Below are positions 7,233 through 13,130 of a DNA stretch of 15,109 nt, piece after piece. The notes below the pieces were generated by a model. That model was given only the letters and a program-made list of their open reading frames with translations, was not told the origin of the DNA and searched no databases. Source of the DNA: an archaeon (lineage in GTDB: Archaea; Iainarchaeota; Iainarchaeia; Iainarchaeales; Iainarchaeaceae); contig JANLHD010000017.1 of assembly GCA_024653865.1 (NCBI GenBank), positions 1 through 15,109 of the forward strand. The letters run 5' to 3'. The position numbers and the translations under genes were made by a program. Each line of letters begins with the position of its first letter. Position 1 is the stretch's first letter.

Positions 7233-8384
7233 ATGGGGTCGGAAATAAGAATTATTCATGTCGGGGACTTTTCCCTCGAAAACAAAAAAACACTTTCAAA
7301 CGTTGAGGTCGCGGTGCAAACCCACGGAACACTAAATGCAAATGGCGATAATGCGGTGCTCGTATTCCACGCGCTTTCCGGCTCCGCGCACATCGCGGGA
7401 TTCAATTCCGAATTTTCAAAAACCTCCAAATTCTGGTCGAACGAATGCCGCATCGGATGGTGGGACAACTTCGTGGGGCAGGGAAAAACCATTGACACCC
7501 AAAAAAAATTCGTGATTTGCCAAAACCTGCTCGGCGGATGTTACGGAACAACAGGCCCGTGTTCAAAAAACCCCGCAACCAAAAAACCCTATGGCTCGTC
7601 TTTCCCTGATTTTTCCCTAAAGGATGCCGCAAGGCTGCAGAAAATCGTCCTGGAAAAAATCGGCGTGAAAAAACTCGACTGCATAATAGGCTCGTCCCTG
7701 GGTGGCCATGTCGCACTCGAGTTCGCCCTCGAATACCCTGATTTCGCGAAAAAGGCGATACTAATCGGAACATCCGCAAGAATTACTTTTCTCAATAGGC
7801 TGCACTGCCTCGAACAGATTTTTGCGATAGAAAACGACCCGAATTATTGCAACGGTGATTATTACCTCGCGGAGCCGCCAACAAAAGGCCTTGCGCTCGC
7901 GAGAATGATTGCGCACAAGACCTACGTGGACATCGACGCGATTGCCGAGCGCGCGAGAAAAGAAACAGTGCTGCCGAATGATTATTTTTACAATTACAAA
8001 ATTTCGCATTTCATCGAATCTTACATGTACCACCAGGGAAAGAAGTTCACGGAGCGCTTTGACGCCAACACATACCTCGCATTCCTAAAGGCAATCCTCT
8101 CTTTCGACCCCGTGAAATCAAAAGGCGGCCCTGGCCAAAAAATATTCTCCGGGCTTTGCAAAATGGATTTTTTGGTCGTCTCGATTTCCTCGGATGTTTG
8201 CTACTATCCGGAGGAGCAAGAGGAGCTCGCGTCCCAATTAAGGGGTGCGGGGGTTCGCTGTGATCATTTGGCGGTGGATTCTGGCAAGGGGCACGATTCT
8301 TTCCTTTTGGAGCCGGAGAAATATGGTTTCATAAATGATTTTCTTGAACAAAAAGAGTTCGCAATCGAAAGCCAAAGGCGCTAA
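7233..8384 (+). CDS. metX: Homoserine O-acyltransferase (MetX type, alpha/beta hydrolase)
   Basis: This enzyme activates L-homoserine with acetyl-CoA (some members use succinyl-CoA) for methionine synthesis. The 383-residue protein has family landmarks in order: VLVFHALSGSAHIAG (42-56), NLLGGCYGTTGPCSKNP (98-114, close to the family NVLGGCQGSTGPSS segment), the nucleophile elbow GSSLGG (153-158, Ser155), ISSDVCYYP (318-326, Asp321) and GKGHDSFL (351-358, His354). These give a complete Ser-Asp-His triad. The acyl donor cannot be settled by eye. No sulfhydrylase gene (metY) is adjacent, so the later steps are encoded elsewhere. The gene stands alone, divergent from the filament operon. Its stop overlaps the stop of the DUF192 gene by 4 nt (CTAA). 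Confidence 0.9.
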   Translation: MGSEIRIIHVGDFSLENKKTLSNVEVAVQTHGTLNANGDNAVLVFHALSGSAHIAGFNSEFSKTSKFWSNECRIGWWDNFVGQGKTIDTQKKFVICQNLLGGCYGTTGPCSKNPATKKPYGSSFPDFSLKDAARLQKIVLEKIGVKKLDCIIGSSLGGHVALEFALEYPDFAKKAILIGTSARITFLNRLHCLEQIFAIENDPNYCNGDYYLAEPPTKGLALARMIAHKTYVDIDAIAERARKETVLPNDYFYNYKISHFIESYMYHQGKKFTERFDANTYLAFLKAILSFDPVKSKGGPGQKIFSGLCKMDFLVVSISSDVCYYPEEQEELASQLRGAGVRCDHLAVDSGKGHDSFLLEPEKYGFINDFLEQKEFAIESQRR

Positions 8385-8725
8385 TCCCAAAAAAGCCTTT
8401 CTCCGACCCTGATTTTTTTTGAGTGCCTTATGGGGAGTTCCACAAGCCACTTTGCCTCTGCTTTGGGCGTGTAATTCAAGGCCCATGGCTCTAGGATGTT
8501 TTTTTCAAAAACCCTCTTGTTTCCATCCAAAAAGGCGATGCAAATGGGGAAAAAAACGAACATCATGTGCACGCTCGCGCCAATCCTTGTCGGCGTGCCC
8601 AACTCGAAGACAAGCGCATAATCAAAGTTTTTTTCCTCCTCCAGCATGAGGCCGCGGAATTTTTCAAATGCGCTTTTTGCGAACCTTGTTTTTGCAATCG
8701 GTTCCCCGTTCTCGGCGTGAAGCAT
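8381..8725 (-). CDS. DUF192 family protein
   Basis: The 114-residue protein fits DUF192 (PF02643): an N-terminal FRGLMLEEE segment (23-31), the core HMMFVFFPICIAFLDGN (53-69) matching the family HM-x-F-VFFPID-x-x-FLD pattern, and a C-terminal AKWLVELP (90-97). The function of the family is unknown; known members form a small beta-rich fold. The Asp in FPID is Cys here (FPIC). There is no signal peptide, in contrast to many bacterial members, so it should be cytosolic. It lies 6 nt downstream of a small helical gene in the same direction and probably shares its transcript. Its stop overlaps that of metX. Confidence 0.85.
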   Translation of the reverse strand: MLHAENGEPIAKTRFAKSAFEKFRGLMLEEEKNFDYALVFELGTPTRIGASVHMMFVFFPICIAFLDGNKRVFEKNILEPWALNYTPKAEAKWLVELPIRHSKKIRVGERLFWD

Positions 8726-8731
8726 TTTTGT

Positions 8732-8938
8732 TCACTGCTTTTTCCGGTCTTCGCGGATCATTTCTATGCTCGGGACCTTTATTTCCTCGAGCATTGCCCT
8801 TGATTCCTTGGTTGTGATGGAATTGCCTTTTTCTTTTTGGAGTTCCTTGCGCAATGAATCGAGTTCCTCAAGCTTTATTTGCATGTCAAGAAGAATTTTT
8901 TGGGCGCTCTTTTTCACGCTGCTTCCTTTTGTCGCCAT
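8732..8938 (-). CDS. Small charged helical (coiled-coil-like) protein, unknown function
   Basis: The 68-residue protein begins MATKGSSVKKSAQ and is almost wholly charged and helical; heptad-like Leu/Ile spacing in KILLDMQIKLEELDSLRKEL (about 14-33) suggests a coiled coil. The C-terminus is basic (REDRKKQ). I do not recognise a family. A TTG directly before the ATG would add one residue, but the ATG at 8938 is preferred. A TATA-like box at 8962-8970 lies about 28 bp upstream, with no Shine-Dalgarno sequence. It is the first gene of a two-gene operon with the DUF192 gene. Coding is supported by this promoter and tight operon spacing, not by homology. Confidence 0.65.
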   Translation of the reverse strand: MATKGSSVKKSAQKILLDMQIKLEELDSLRKELQKEKGNSITTKESRAMLEEIKVPSIEMIREDRKKQ

Positions 8939-8958
8939 CAAAGAATACTATGGTTTTT

Positions 8959-8975
8959 TTGGTTAATAAAACCAA
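8959..8975 (-). promoter_or_regulatory. Inverted repeat over the TATA-like box of the small-helical/DUF192 operon
   Basis: TTGGTT (8959-8964) and AACCAA (8970-8975) form a perfect 6-bp inverted repeat with a 5-nt centre AATAA. On the minus strand this holds TTTATTAACC, the TATA candidate about 28 bp before the ATG at 8938. A dimeric repressor could bind there and block TBP; this is only inference from position. Confidence 0.4.
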
Positions 8976-9063
8976 CCTTTTTCCTAAGTACGCCGAAAAA
9001 AAATCAACTTTCAATAGTTTTCCTCCAAACCAGAATTTTTTCGAATGGACTTGCGCTTTTCTC

Positions 9064-9112
9064 GGCTTAAACCTAACTCCGCATTTGGAGTGCTCCGTTA
9101 GGGTTTAATGCC
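9064..9112 (+). promoter_or_regulatory. Leader hairpin upstream of the 42-codon ORF
   Basis: The two arms 9064-9077 and 9097-9112 pair over 14 bp in three blocks (GGC/GCC, TTAAACC/GGTTTAA, TAAC/GTTA) with two single-base bulges (T9109, G9101). The 19-nt loop has its own short TCC/GGA pairing. No ORF is evident in this stretch on either strand. It sits in the 230-bp gap between the minus-strand small gene and the 42-codon ORF. Its last bases (9111-9112) are also the first bases of the anti-Shine-Dalgarno arm of the next stem, so the two structures compete at the edge. Confidence 0.5.
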
Positions 9113-9161
9113 TCCAAAAGCAGCAGAGACGTCCACGAAAAAATTCATTCTTTTTTGGAGG
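9111..9161 (+). promoter_or_regulatory. Potential Shine-Dalgarno-sequestering stem
   Basis: CCTCCAAAA (9111-9119) is a perfect 9-bp complement of TTTTGGAGG (9153-9161), which contains the Shine-Dalgarno sequence of the 42-codon ORF. The loop is 33 nt. If formed in RNA, the stem would hide the ribosome binding site. Another anti-SD copy, CCTCCAAA (9022-9029), and another SD-like copy, TTTGGAG (9084-9090), lie upstream and offer alternative pairings. Confidence 0.5.
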
Positions 9162-9169
9162 TATCGCAA

Positions 9170-9298
9170 ATGAGTAATTTCGAAAGTATTCAAGCCCCGA
9201 GAGGGGAGGAAATATCAGTCGCTCTTAGGTCAATTTCTTTGGAGCAGGAGTTGCTATCTGACCGGGAAATTTGGATTTTGAAGGAGTGTGATTGCTGA
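9170..9298 (+). CDS. 42-residue small protein upstream of and coupled to the endonuclease gene
   Basis: An ATG at 9170 is preceded by a strong Shine-Dalgarno sequence (GGAGGT, 9157-9162) at 7 nt, the best one seen before any plus-strand gene here. The frame runs 42 codons (starting MSNFESIQAP, ending ILKECDC) to TGA at 9296-9298. The last base of that stop is the first base of the ATG of the LAGLIDADG gene (TGATG), an arrangement typical of translational coupling. The middle (SLEQELLSDREIWILKE) is probably a helix. I recognise no family. It could be a true small protein acting with the endonuclease or a leader peptide that couples ribosomes to it. A remnant of a longer gene broken by insertion is also possible. 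Confidence 0.6.
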   Translation: MSNFESIQAPRGEEISVALRSISLEQELLSDREIWILKECDC

Positions 9299-10284
9299 TG
9301 TTTGCACCGGCAATCAGGTCCCAAAAACCTTTAGGTTTTGCAGGGCATACTATTCGTGTGCCCCCAAAACTTTCCGTTTTTGATGCGCAGTCCGATTGGC
9401 TGAAGGGTGAATTATATGTCCATGGCTTGAGGACTGAAATTAGGGAAATGCTTGTTCATTTGGGCGGTCCAGCAAAGGCTTGCCAATTGCTGGGAGTTTC
9501 TTATGTTGCGTTGAAGGAATGGCCGCATGGGAGAAAGCCAATTTCCCTTGAAAAACTCGACAAGCTTATCGGGTTTTGTACCGCTCCGTTTCAGGATGAA
9601 ATCAAATCCAAAATCGATTCGAGAGAAGTTTTGCTTAGTTGCAGGTACTCGCCCCACAAAATAAAGTTCCCTAAAATTATTACCCCTGATTTGGCATATC
9701 TGCTTGGCTTATTCCTTGGGGATGGCACTTTTGCGGGTGATTCTTCCAATGAAAGAGGAAATTGGACAATAGGGGTTTTCTTTGATAATAGAAATCATCA
9801 GGCATTGTATGATTCAATTCTCTTGGAAATTTTTGGCATTAAGGCAAAGCATTACGATTCTAAGAAAAACTGCTTTGTGTCCTATTTTGCCTCTAAGGCA
9901 CTGCATTGGTTTCTCAGAAGCTATTTTGAGGTTTGCAATGGCTATAAGGCAAACAAGATTATTGCGCCATCCTTAATTTTTGTTTCCAATAATTGGGAAT
10001 TGGTTGCTCCGTTTCTTCAGGGGCTGTTTGATTCGGATGGGACAATTACAAAAAAGAGGGAGGTAAAATATGCAACCACAAGCAAGCGAATGTCCGGGCA
10101 AGTAAAGGAACTATTGGATGGGCACGATTTCAAAACCGGTCTTGATGTTTGGCTCAAAAACGAGCGTTTTTTGCCCTTGTATACGGTTAGGTTAAGGGGC
10201 AAGGATAGCGTTAAAAAGTTTGCCGAGGAGATTAATTTCAGGCATTGTATCAAAAAGGCTAGATGTCTCGAAACCCTTTCTTAG
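9298..10284 (+). CDS. Free-standing LAGLIDADG homing-endonuclease-like protein with N-terminal HTH
   Basis: The 328-residue protein holds two LAGLIDADG motifs: LAYLLGLFLGDG (132-143) and VAPFLQGLFDSDG (236-248). The acidic residues Asp142 and Asp245 or Asp247 are placed for metal binding, so one chain could form a pseudo-dimeric nuclease. Residues about 55-92 (GGPAKACQLLGVSYVALKEW, then a PISLEKLDKL segment) look like a helix-turn-helix, as seen in other archaeal LAGLIDADG proteins. No host exon or intein splice motif is visible. The ATG at 9298 is preferred over the TTG at 9292 because it overlaps the stop of the 42-codon ORF (TGATG). The text has more T-ending codons than the neighbours, suggesting recent arrival. 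It ends 34 bp before a tRNA gene with two introns. Target and activity are unknown; an RNA maturase or regulator is possible. Confidence 0.85.
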   Translation: MFAPAIRSQKPLGFAGHTIRVPPKLSVFDAQSDWLKGELYVHGLRTEIREMLVHLGGPAKACQLLGVSYVALKEWPHGRKPISLEKLDKLIGFCTAPFQDEIKSKIDSREVLLSCRYSPHKIKFPKIITPDLAYLLGLFLGDGTFAGDSSNERGNWTIGVFFDNRNHQALYDSILLEIFGIKAKHYDSKKNCFVSYFASKALHWFLRSYFEVCNGYKANKIIAPSLIFVSNNWELVAPFLQGLFDSDGTITKKREVKYATTSKRMSGQVKELLDGHDFKTGLDVWLKNERFLPLYTVRLRGKDSVKKFAEEINFRHCIKKARCLETLS

Positions 10285-10339
10285 TGGGAAGGAATTTGGC
10301 CAATATGGCTGTTTTGATAGCCCCGTCGTCTAGCGGCCA

Positions 10340-10386
10340 AGGAAACACAGGGACCTTTTATTGATGGTTTGCTGGTTTTCGCCGAA
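10340..10386 (+). other. tRNA intron 1, noncanonical D-loop position (between 20b and 21)
   Basis: The 47-nt intron is placed by a bulge-helix-bulge: the 4-bp central helix CGGC (10334-10337) with GCCG (10381-10384), bulges CA|A (10338-10340) and AA|A (10385-10387) cut after their second base, and an inner helix GGAAAC (10341-10346) with GTTTTC (10375-10380). The outer helix is the D-stem itself, set off by A14 and G15, so the motif is relaxed on the exon side. AAGGA occurs at both ends (10339-10343 and 10386-10390), so other cut points give the same spliced product, but only this register gives the helix. Confidence 0.75.
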
Positions 10387-10403
10387 AGGATACGAGCCTC
10401 TGG

Positions 10404-10438
10404 CGAAACCGCTCTCCTTTTGGGGAGTTTTCGGAGCC
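10404..10438 (+). other. tRNA intron 2, canonical 37/38 position
   Basis: The 35-nt intron has a textbook bulge-helix-bulge: outer helix is the anticodon stem, the 4-bp central helix pairs CTCT (10398-10401) with GGAG (10433-10436), bulges are GG|C (10402-10404) and CC|A (10437-10439), and the inner helix pairs GAAA (10405-10408) with TTTC (10429-10432). A terminal hairpin CTCTCC/GGGGAG (10412-10417 with 10422-10427) closes on a TTTT loop. Confidence 0.9.
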
Positions 10439-10475
10439 AGCTCGGGACCAGAGTTCAAATCTCTGCGGGGCTAAC

Positions 10476-10482
10476 TTTTTTT
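10476..10482 (+). terminator. Poly-T terminator of the tRNA gene
   Basis: A run of seven T starts 3 nt after the tRNA discriminator base, followed by a pyrimidine-rich stretch. Oligo-T runs end archaeal transcription without a hairpin, so this is the likely end of the tRNA transcript. Confidence 0.6.
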
Positions 10483-10510
10483 CTCTTCTAATCCCTTTGT
10501 GCCATTGCAA

Positions 10511-10520
10511 TATTTTTTAA
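10511..10520 (+). promoter_or_regulatory. TATA-like box of the small membrane protein gene
   Basis: TATTTTTTAA is centred about 27 bp before the ATG at 10543. The interval lacks a Shine-Dalgarno sequence, so the transcript is probably leaderless. Confidence 0.5.
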
Positions 10521-10542
10521 TCTCCAAACACATTATTTTTGC

Positions 10543-10893
10543 ATGGCAATTTACTATTACCTGCCAACAATCGGCACGGTCATTTCTGTGACCATTTTTG
10601 TCATCTTCCTTTCAAAAGCCCTTGGCCACCCGAAGGCAACTGTTCTAAATGCCGCCCTTCTCGCCATCCTTTCCACCGTGATTGTTTACGTTGCCGAATA
10701 CATGTTTTCCGAGGCGCTATTTGCCCTGCCAATAATTTGGGTGCTCCAATTTTTTTTGATAAAAGCGCTCTATCCGGGGAGCTTTTTGGATACAGCAATA
10801 TTTTTTTTCTTCGGCCTCATATTTCCGGTGGCTTTTGCGTTTTATTTCTCCGAGTTCTTCACGGAAACGCTCGTGCAATACCTGAACTTATGA
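10543..10893 (+). CDS. Small multi-spanning membrane protein, unknown function
   Basis: The 116-residue protein is nearly all hydrophobic, with about four membrane segments at roughly 6-26, 34-52, 58-76 and 82-104 and short polar turns (KALGHPKA at 25-32). Charged residues are few, one Lys-containing turn lying between segments 1 and 2. I recognise no family; it could be a small integral-membrane subunit or a transporter-like fragment, but it has its own start and stop. The ATG at 10543 is supported by the TATA-like box about 27 bp upstream. It is monocistronic and converges on the polymerase gene, with 6 nt between the two stops. Confidence 0.7.
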   Translation: MAIYYYLPTIGTVISVTIFVIFLSKALGHPKATVLNAALLAILSTVIVYVAEYMFSEALFALPIIWVLQFFLIKALYPGSFLDTAIFFFFGLIFPVAFAFYFSEFFTETLVQYLNL

Positions 10894-10899
10894 CCGCAT

Positions 10900-11988
10900 T
10901 CAGAAATCAAAAATGCTCTTCTGCTTTTCCCGGGCGCTTTGCGAAAAATTGCTCACACGCAGGCCGAATCTTCGCACGACAAACCCGGGTTTTTCGGAAA
11001 AGAATTGCCCAAAGAGTTCTTTTGCAGTTGCGAGTATCTCTTCCTCTTTTTGCGCGGGGCGCTCGAGGGTTTTGCTTCGCGTAACCGCCTCGAGCTTGCT
11101 CGAAATCAGCATTATTGAAACGGTTTTGAAGTGAACGCCGTTTTCGTTGCTCTTTTTTGCGAGTTCATCCGCGAGTGCCCTGGATTCTTCGAAAAGTTTT
11201 TCTGGGCTGGATGTGTCCTCCTTTAGGGTCATGATCCTCGAGTATTGCTGTTTCTCCTTTTCCTCGACCGCGGAGTCATCCTCTCCAAGGGCTTTTTCAT
11301 GTATCATCAATCCCTTGTTTTCGCCGAACCACTCCTGCAAATTTGCCACTGGAGTTTGGGCTAGTTTTGGGATTGTCGTGATTTTCTTTTCCGCCAGAAC
11401 CTCAACTGTTTTTGGGCCGATGCCGTGCAAATCCGCTATTCTCATTGCGCGCAAAAAATCCTTCACTTCCGCGGGCGCAACAATTGTGAGGCCCGCGGGT
11501 TTTTTGAACGAGGACGCCATTTTTGCTATGAGCTTGTTCGGCCCCACCCCAACGGAGCACGTGAGCTTTTCCTCCTCCAAAACCTGCGCCTTTGCGTCCT
11601 GTGCGATTTTTCTCGCCGACACAAAGCTTGATTGCGTTTTTTTTGTGATGTCAAGGTAGGCTTCGTCGATGCCAACTTGCTCGAATTCATCCGAGTGCGC
11701 CCTCAAAATATCCATTACCCTTGCCGAAACCTCGGAATAGTAAGCGCGGTCGGCTGGAATCAAAATTAGTTCCTTGCTCTTTTTTTTGGCGAACGCAATG
11801 GGCATTCCCGCGTGCACGCCGAGTTCGCGCGCCCTGTAATTGGCGGTCGCAACCGCCCCCGAGAACTCCGTCCTTCCGGAGAACATGCAAATTGCTATGG
11901 GCTTTCCCTTGAGCTCGGGCTTTCTTAGTTCCTCTGCCTGTGCGTAGAAGTAGTCAATGTCAACGTGCGCTATAACCCTTTGAGTCAT
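10900..11988 (-). CDS. dinB: Y-family translesion DNA polymerase (Dpo4/DinB type)
   Basis: This polymerase copies damaged DNA. The 362-residue protein aligns closely with archaeal Dpo4: HVDIDYFYAQAEEL (8-21) holds catalytic Asp10 and the Tyr15 steric gate, FSGRTEFSGAVATANYRAR (36-54) is the fingers region, VGIDEAYLD (105-113) holds Asp108 and Glu109, and SVGVGPNKLIAKMAS (145-159) and the helix-hairpin-helix IADLHGIGPKTVEVLAEK (184-201) follow. The C-terminal part is the little-finger domain. The last seven residues, QKSIFDF (356-362), form a PIP-box-like motif for PCNA. Thirteen more in-frame residues are open upstream, but the ATG at 11988 is chosen since it overlaps the stop of the flavoprotein gene (ATGA) and matches the family N-terminus. 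It is second in a two-gene operon. Confidence 0.93.
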   Translation of the reverse strand: MTQRVIAHVDIDYFYAQAEELRKPELKGKPIAICMFSGRTEFSGAVATANYRARELGVHAGMPIAFAKKKSKELILIPADRAYYSEVSARVMDILRAHSDEFEQVGIDEAYLDITKKTQSSFVSARKIAQDAKAQVLEEEKLTCSVGVGPNKLIAKMASSFKKPAGLTIVAPAEVKDFLRAMRIADLHGIGPKTVEVLAEKKITTIPKLAQTPVANLQEWFGENKGLMIHEKALGEDDSAVEEKEKQQYSRIMTLKEDTSSPEKLFEESRALADELAKKSNENGVHFKTVSIMLISSKLEAVTRSKTLERPAQKEEEILATAKELFGQFFSEKPGFVVRRFGLRVSNFSQSAREKQKSIFDF

Positions 11989-13130
11989 GTGCCGGCAAAC
12001 CTCAATGCTTCCGGGAACAGGCGCCACATCGAGGGTTTTTTGAGTATTTTTCCGAGGAACCTCGAGGGCTTGTCCATGTCCCCGTATTCGCTCAAAAATT
12101 CCCCCATGCCCGCCTTGTTCATTTTCCGAAACAAGTTGTCCATGTCATCCTCTGTTTTTTTGTTCATGTATTCGCGGATCTTGAAATGAAGCCTAAGTTC
12201 CTTGTTTATGGGCGAGAGCATTTTGTCATAATCCGAAAGCGGCTTGTTGTCCTTGAAGTGCGCGTGCAATGCATTCGCGGCGACTTCCCCCGCCGCCATT
12301 CCGAGCAAAATCCCTCCGCCGGTTGTTGCCTTGGTGTGGAATGCCGCGTCCCCCACAAGCATCAAATTGCCCTTGACAACGCTCTTGAAAGGCTCTCCCA
12401 CGGGGATTAGTGAACTGCACCTGTCGCAAAAATTTCCGGTGAGGTTTTTTTCCTGCACAAAGAGGTTGAAGTCCTTGCGAATGTTCCCCGAAGTGCTGGC
12501 AAGGCCAACCCTTGCCCTGGTTGCGCTCTCGGGCACCACCCATGCAAAGAAGTTTTTTGCGTAATCCCCCAAATAAACCTGCACCATGTTCGGGTTGAAG
12601 TTCCCTTCCGCAACCACCTGGTAGGCGTGGACATAATTCTTGATGTCGGTTTCAATGCCCATTAGCCTCCTTGTTTTGGAGTTCACCCCATCGGCGCCCA
12701 AAATTACCCTGGATTTTAACAATTCTCCCCTTCCCTTGTGCTCGACAAAAACAGTTTCATTGCGAATGTCAATCATTTTGGTGTTCAGCCTTATTTCCAC
12801 GCCTGCATCCTGCGCCTCGCGGCCAAGCACCCTGTCAAACCCGCCCCTGTCAACGACATAAGCGACAGTCCCGGACTTTTTAACCTCCACCATCTCGTGG
12901 TTCGGCGAAAAAATCTGTGCCCCCCTGACCTTGTTCACGAGGACCTCTTCAACCTGCTTTCTAATCCCAAGTTCCTCCACGCCCGAGGCGCTGATTATCC
13001 CCGTGCAATTAACAGGGGTTCCGATGGTCGGGTGCTCTTCAAGCACGGTTGTTTCCCAACCCAGTTTTTGGGCCTTTCTCGCGGCAACAAGGCCCGCCGG
13101 CCCCGCCCCAACTACAGTCAGCATTTTCAT
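11985..13130 (-). CDS. Geranylgeranyl reductase family FAD-dependent protein
   Basis: The 381-residue flavoprotein belongs to the group that includes archaeal digeranylgeranylglycerophospholipid reductase, which saturates the isoprenoid chains of membrane lipids. The FAD-binding Rossmann motif is GAGPAGLVAA (8-17), followed by VNCTGIIS (40-47, the Cys-x-Gly region of archaeal family members), YVVDRGGFDRVL (91-102), ILGADGVNS (143-151) and the second FAD motif LVGDAAFHTKATTGGGI (258-274). A CDRC pair (235-238) is near the middle. Exact substrate cannot be read; another polyprenyl reductase or quinone-linked role is possible. The gene is upstream of, and overlaps by 4 nt, the polymerase gene. 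No convincing promoter stands out in the 102-bp gap upstream, which has no gene. Confidence 0.85.
   Translation of the reverse strand: MKMLTVVGAGPAGLVAARKAQKLGWETTVLEEHPTIGTPVNCTGIISASGVEELGIRKQVEEVLVNKVRGAQIFSPNHEMVEVKKSGTVAYVVDRGGFDRVLGREAQDAGVEIRLNTKMIDIRNETVFVEHKGRGELLKSRVILGADGVNSKTRRLMGIETDIKNYVHAYQVVAEGNFNPNMVQVYLGDYAKNFFAWVVPESATRARVGLASTSGNIRKDFNLFVQEKNLTGNFCDRCSSLIPVGEPFKSVVKGNLMLVGDAAFHTKATTGGGILLGMAAGEVAANALHAHFKDNKPLSDYDKMLSPINKELRLHFKIREYMNKKTEDDMDNLFRKMNKAGMGEFLSEYGDMDKPSRFLGKILKKPSMWRLFPEALRFAGT

Larger units (their letters stand above)
10319..10473 (+). tRNA. tRNA-Gln (anticodon CUG) with two introns
   Basis: Acceptor arms AGCCCCG (10319-10325) and CGGGGCT (10466-10472) pair over 7 bp, with discriminator A10473. 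The T-arm is CAGAG-TTCAAAT-CTCTG (10449-10465). Removing 10340-10386 and 10404-10438 leaves a 73-nt tRNA: D-stem GTCT/GGAT (10328-10331 with 10388-10391, wobble at both ends), D-loop AGCGGCCAA with A14, G18G19 and A21, anticodon stem CGAGC/GCTCG (10393-10397 with 10440-10444), loop CTCTGGA with anticodon CTG, and variable loop GGAC. G15 and C48 can form the Levitt pair. The AGCCCCG acceptor and CU-CUG-GA loop are typical of archaeal tRNA-Gln. CCA is not encoded. Splicing would need the archaeal tRNA endonuclease. I see no clear TATA box; its place falls in the end of the endonuclease gene. Confidence 0.9.

Noticed and set aside
9064..9120. Second tRNA or tRNA fragment in the leader
   Set aside because: The hairpin is strong, but there is no T-arm TTC-A/G-A pattern, no acceptor pair and no plausible anticodon arm.
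9292..9300. TTG at 9292 as the start of the LAGLIDADG protein
   Set aside because: The ATG at 9298 overlaps the upstream stop and follows the same GGAG at an acceptable distance; the TTG adds only two residues.
10319..10473. tRNA-Glu with one long intron
   Set aside because: The 5' half resembles bacterial tRNA-Glu (GTCTAG-GGCC), but no anticodon stem can be formed with the region right after the D-arm. The CGAGC/GCTCG stem gives a CUG loop, and the acceptor fits tRNA-Gln.
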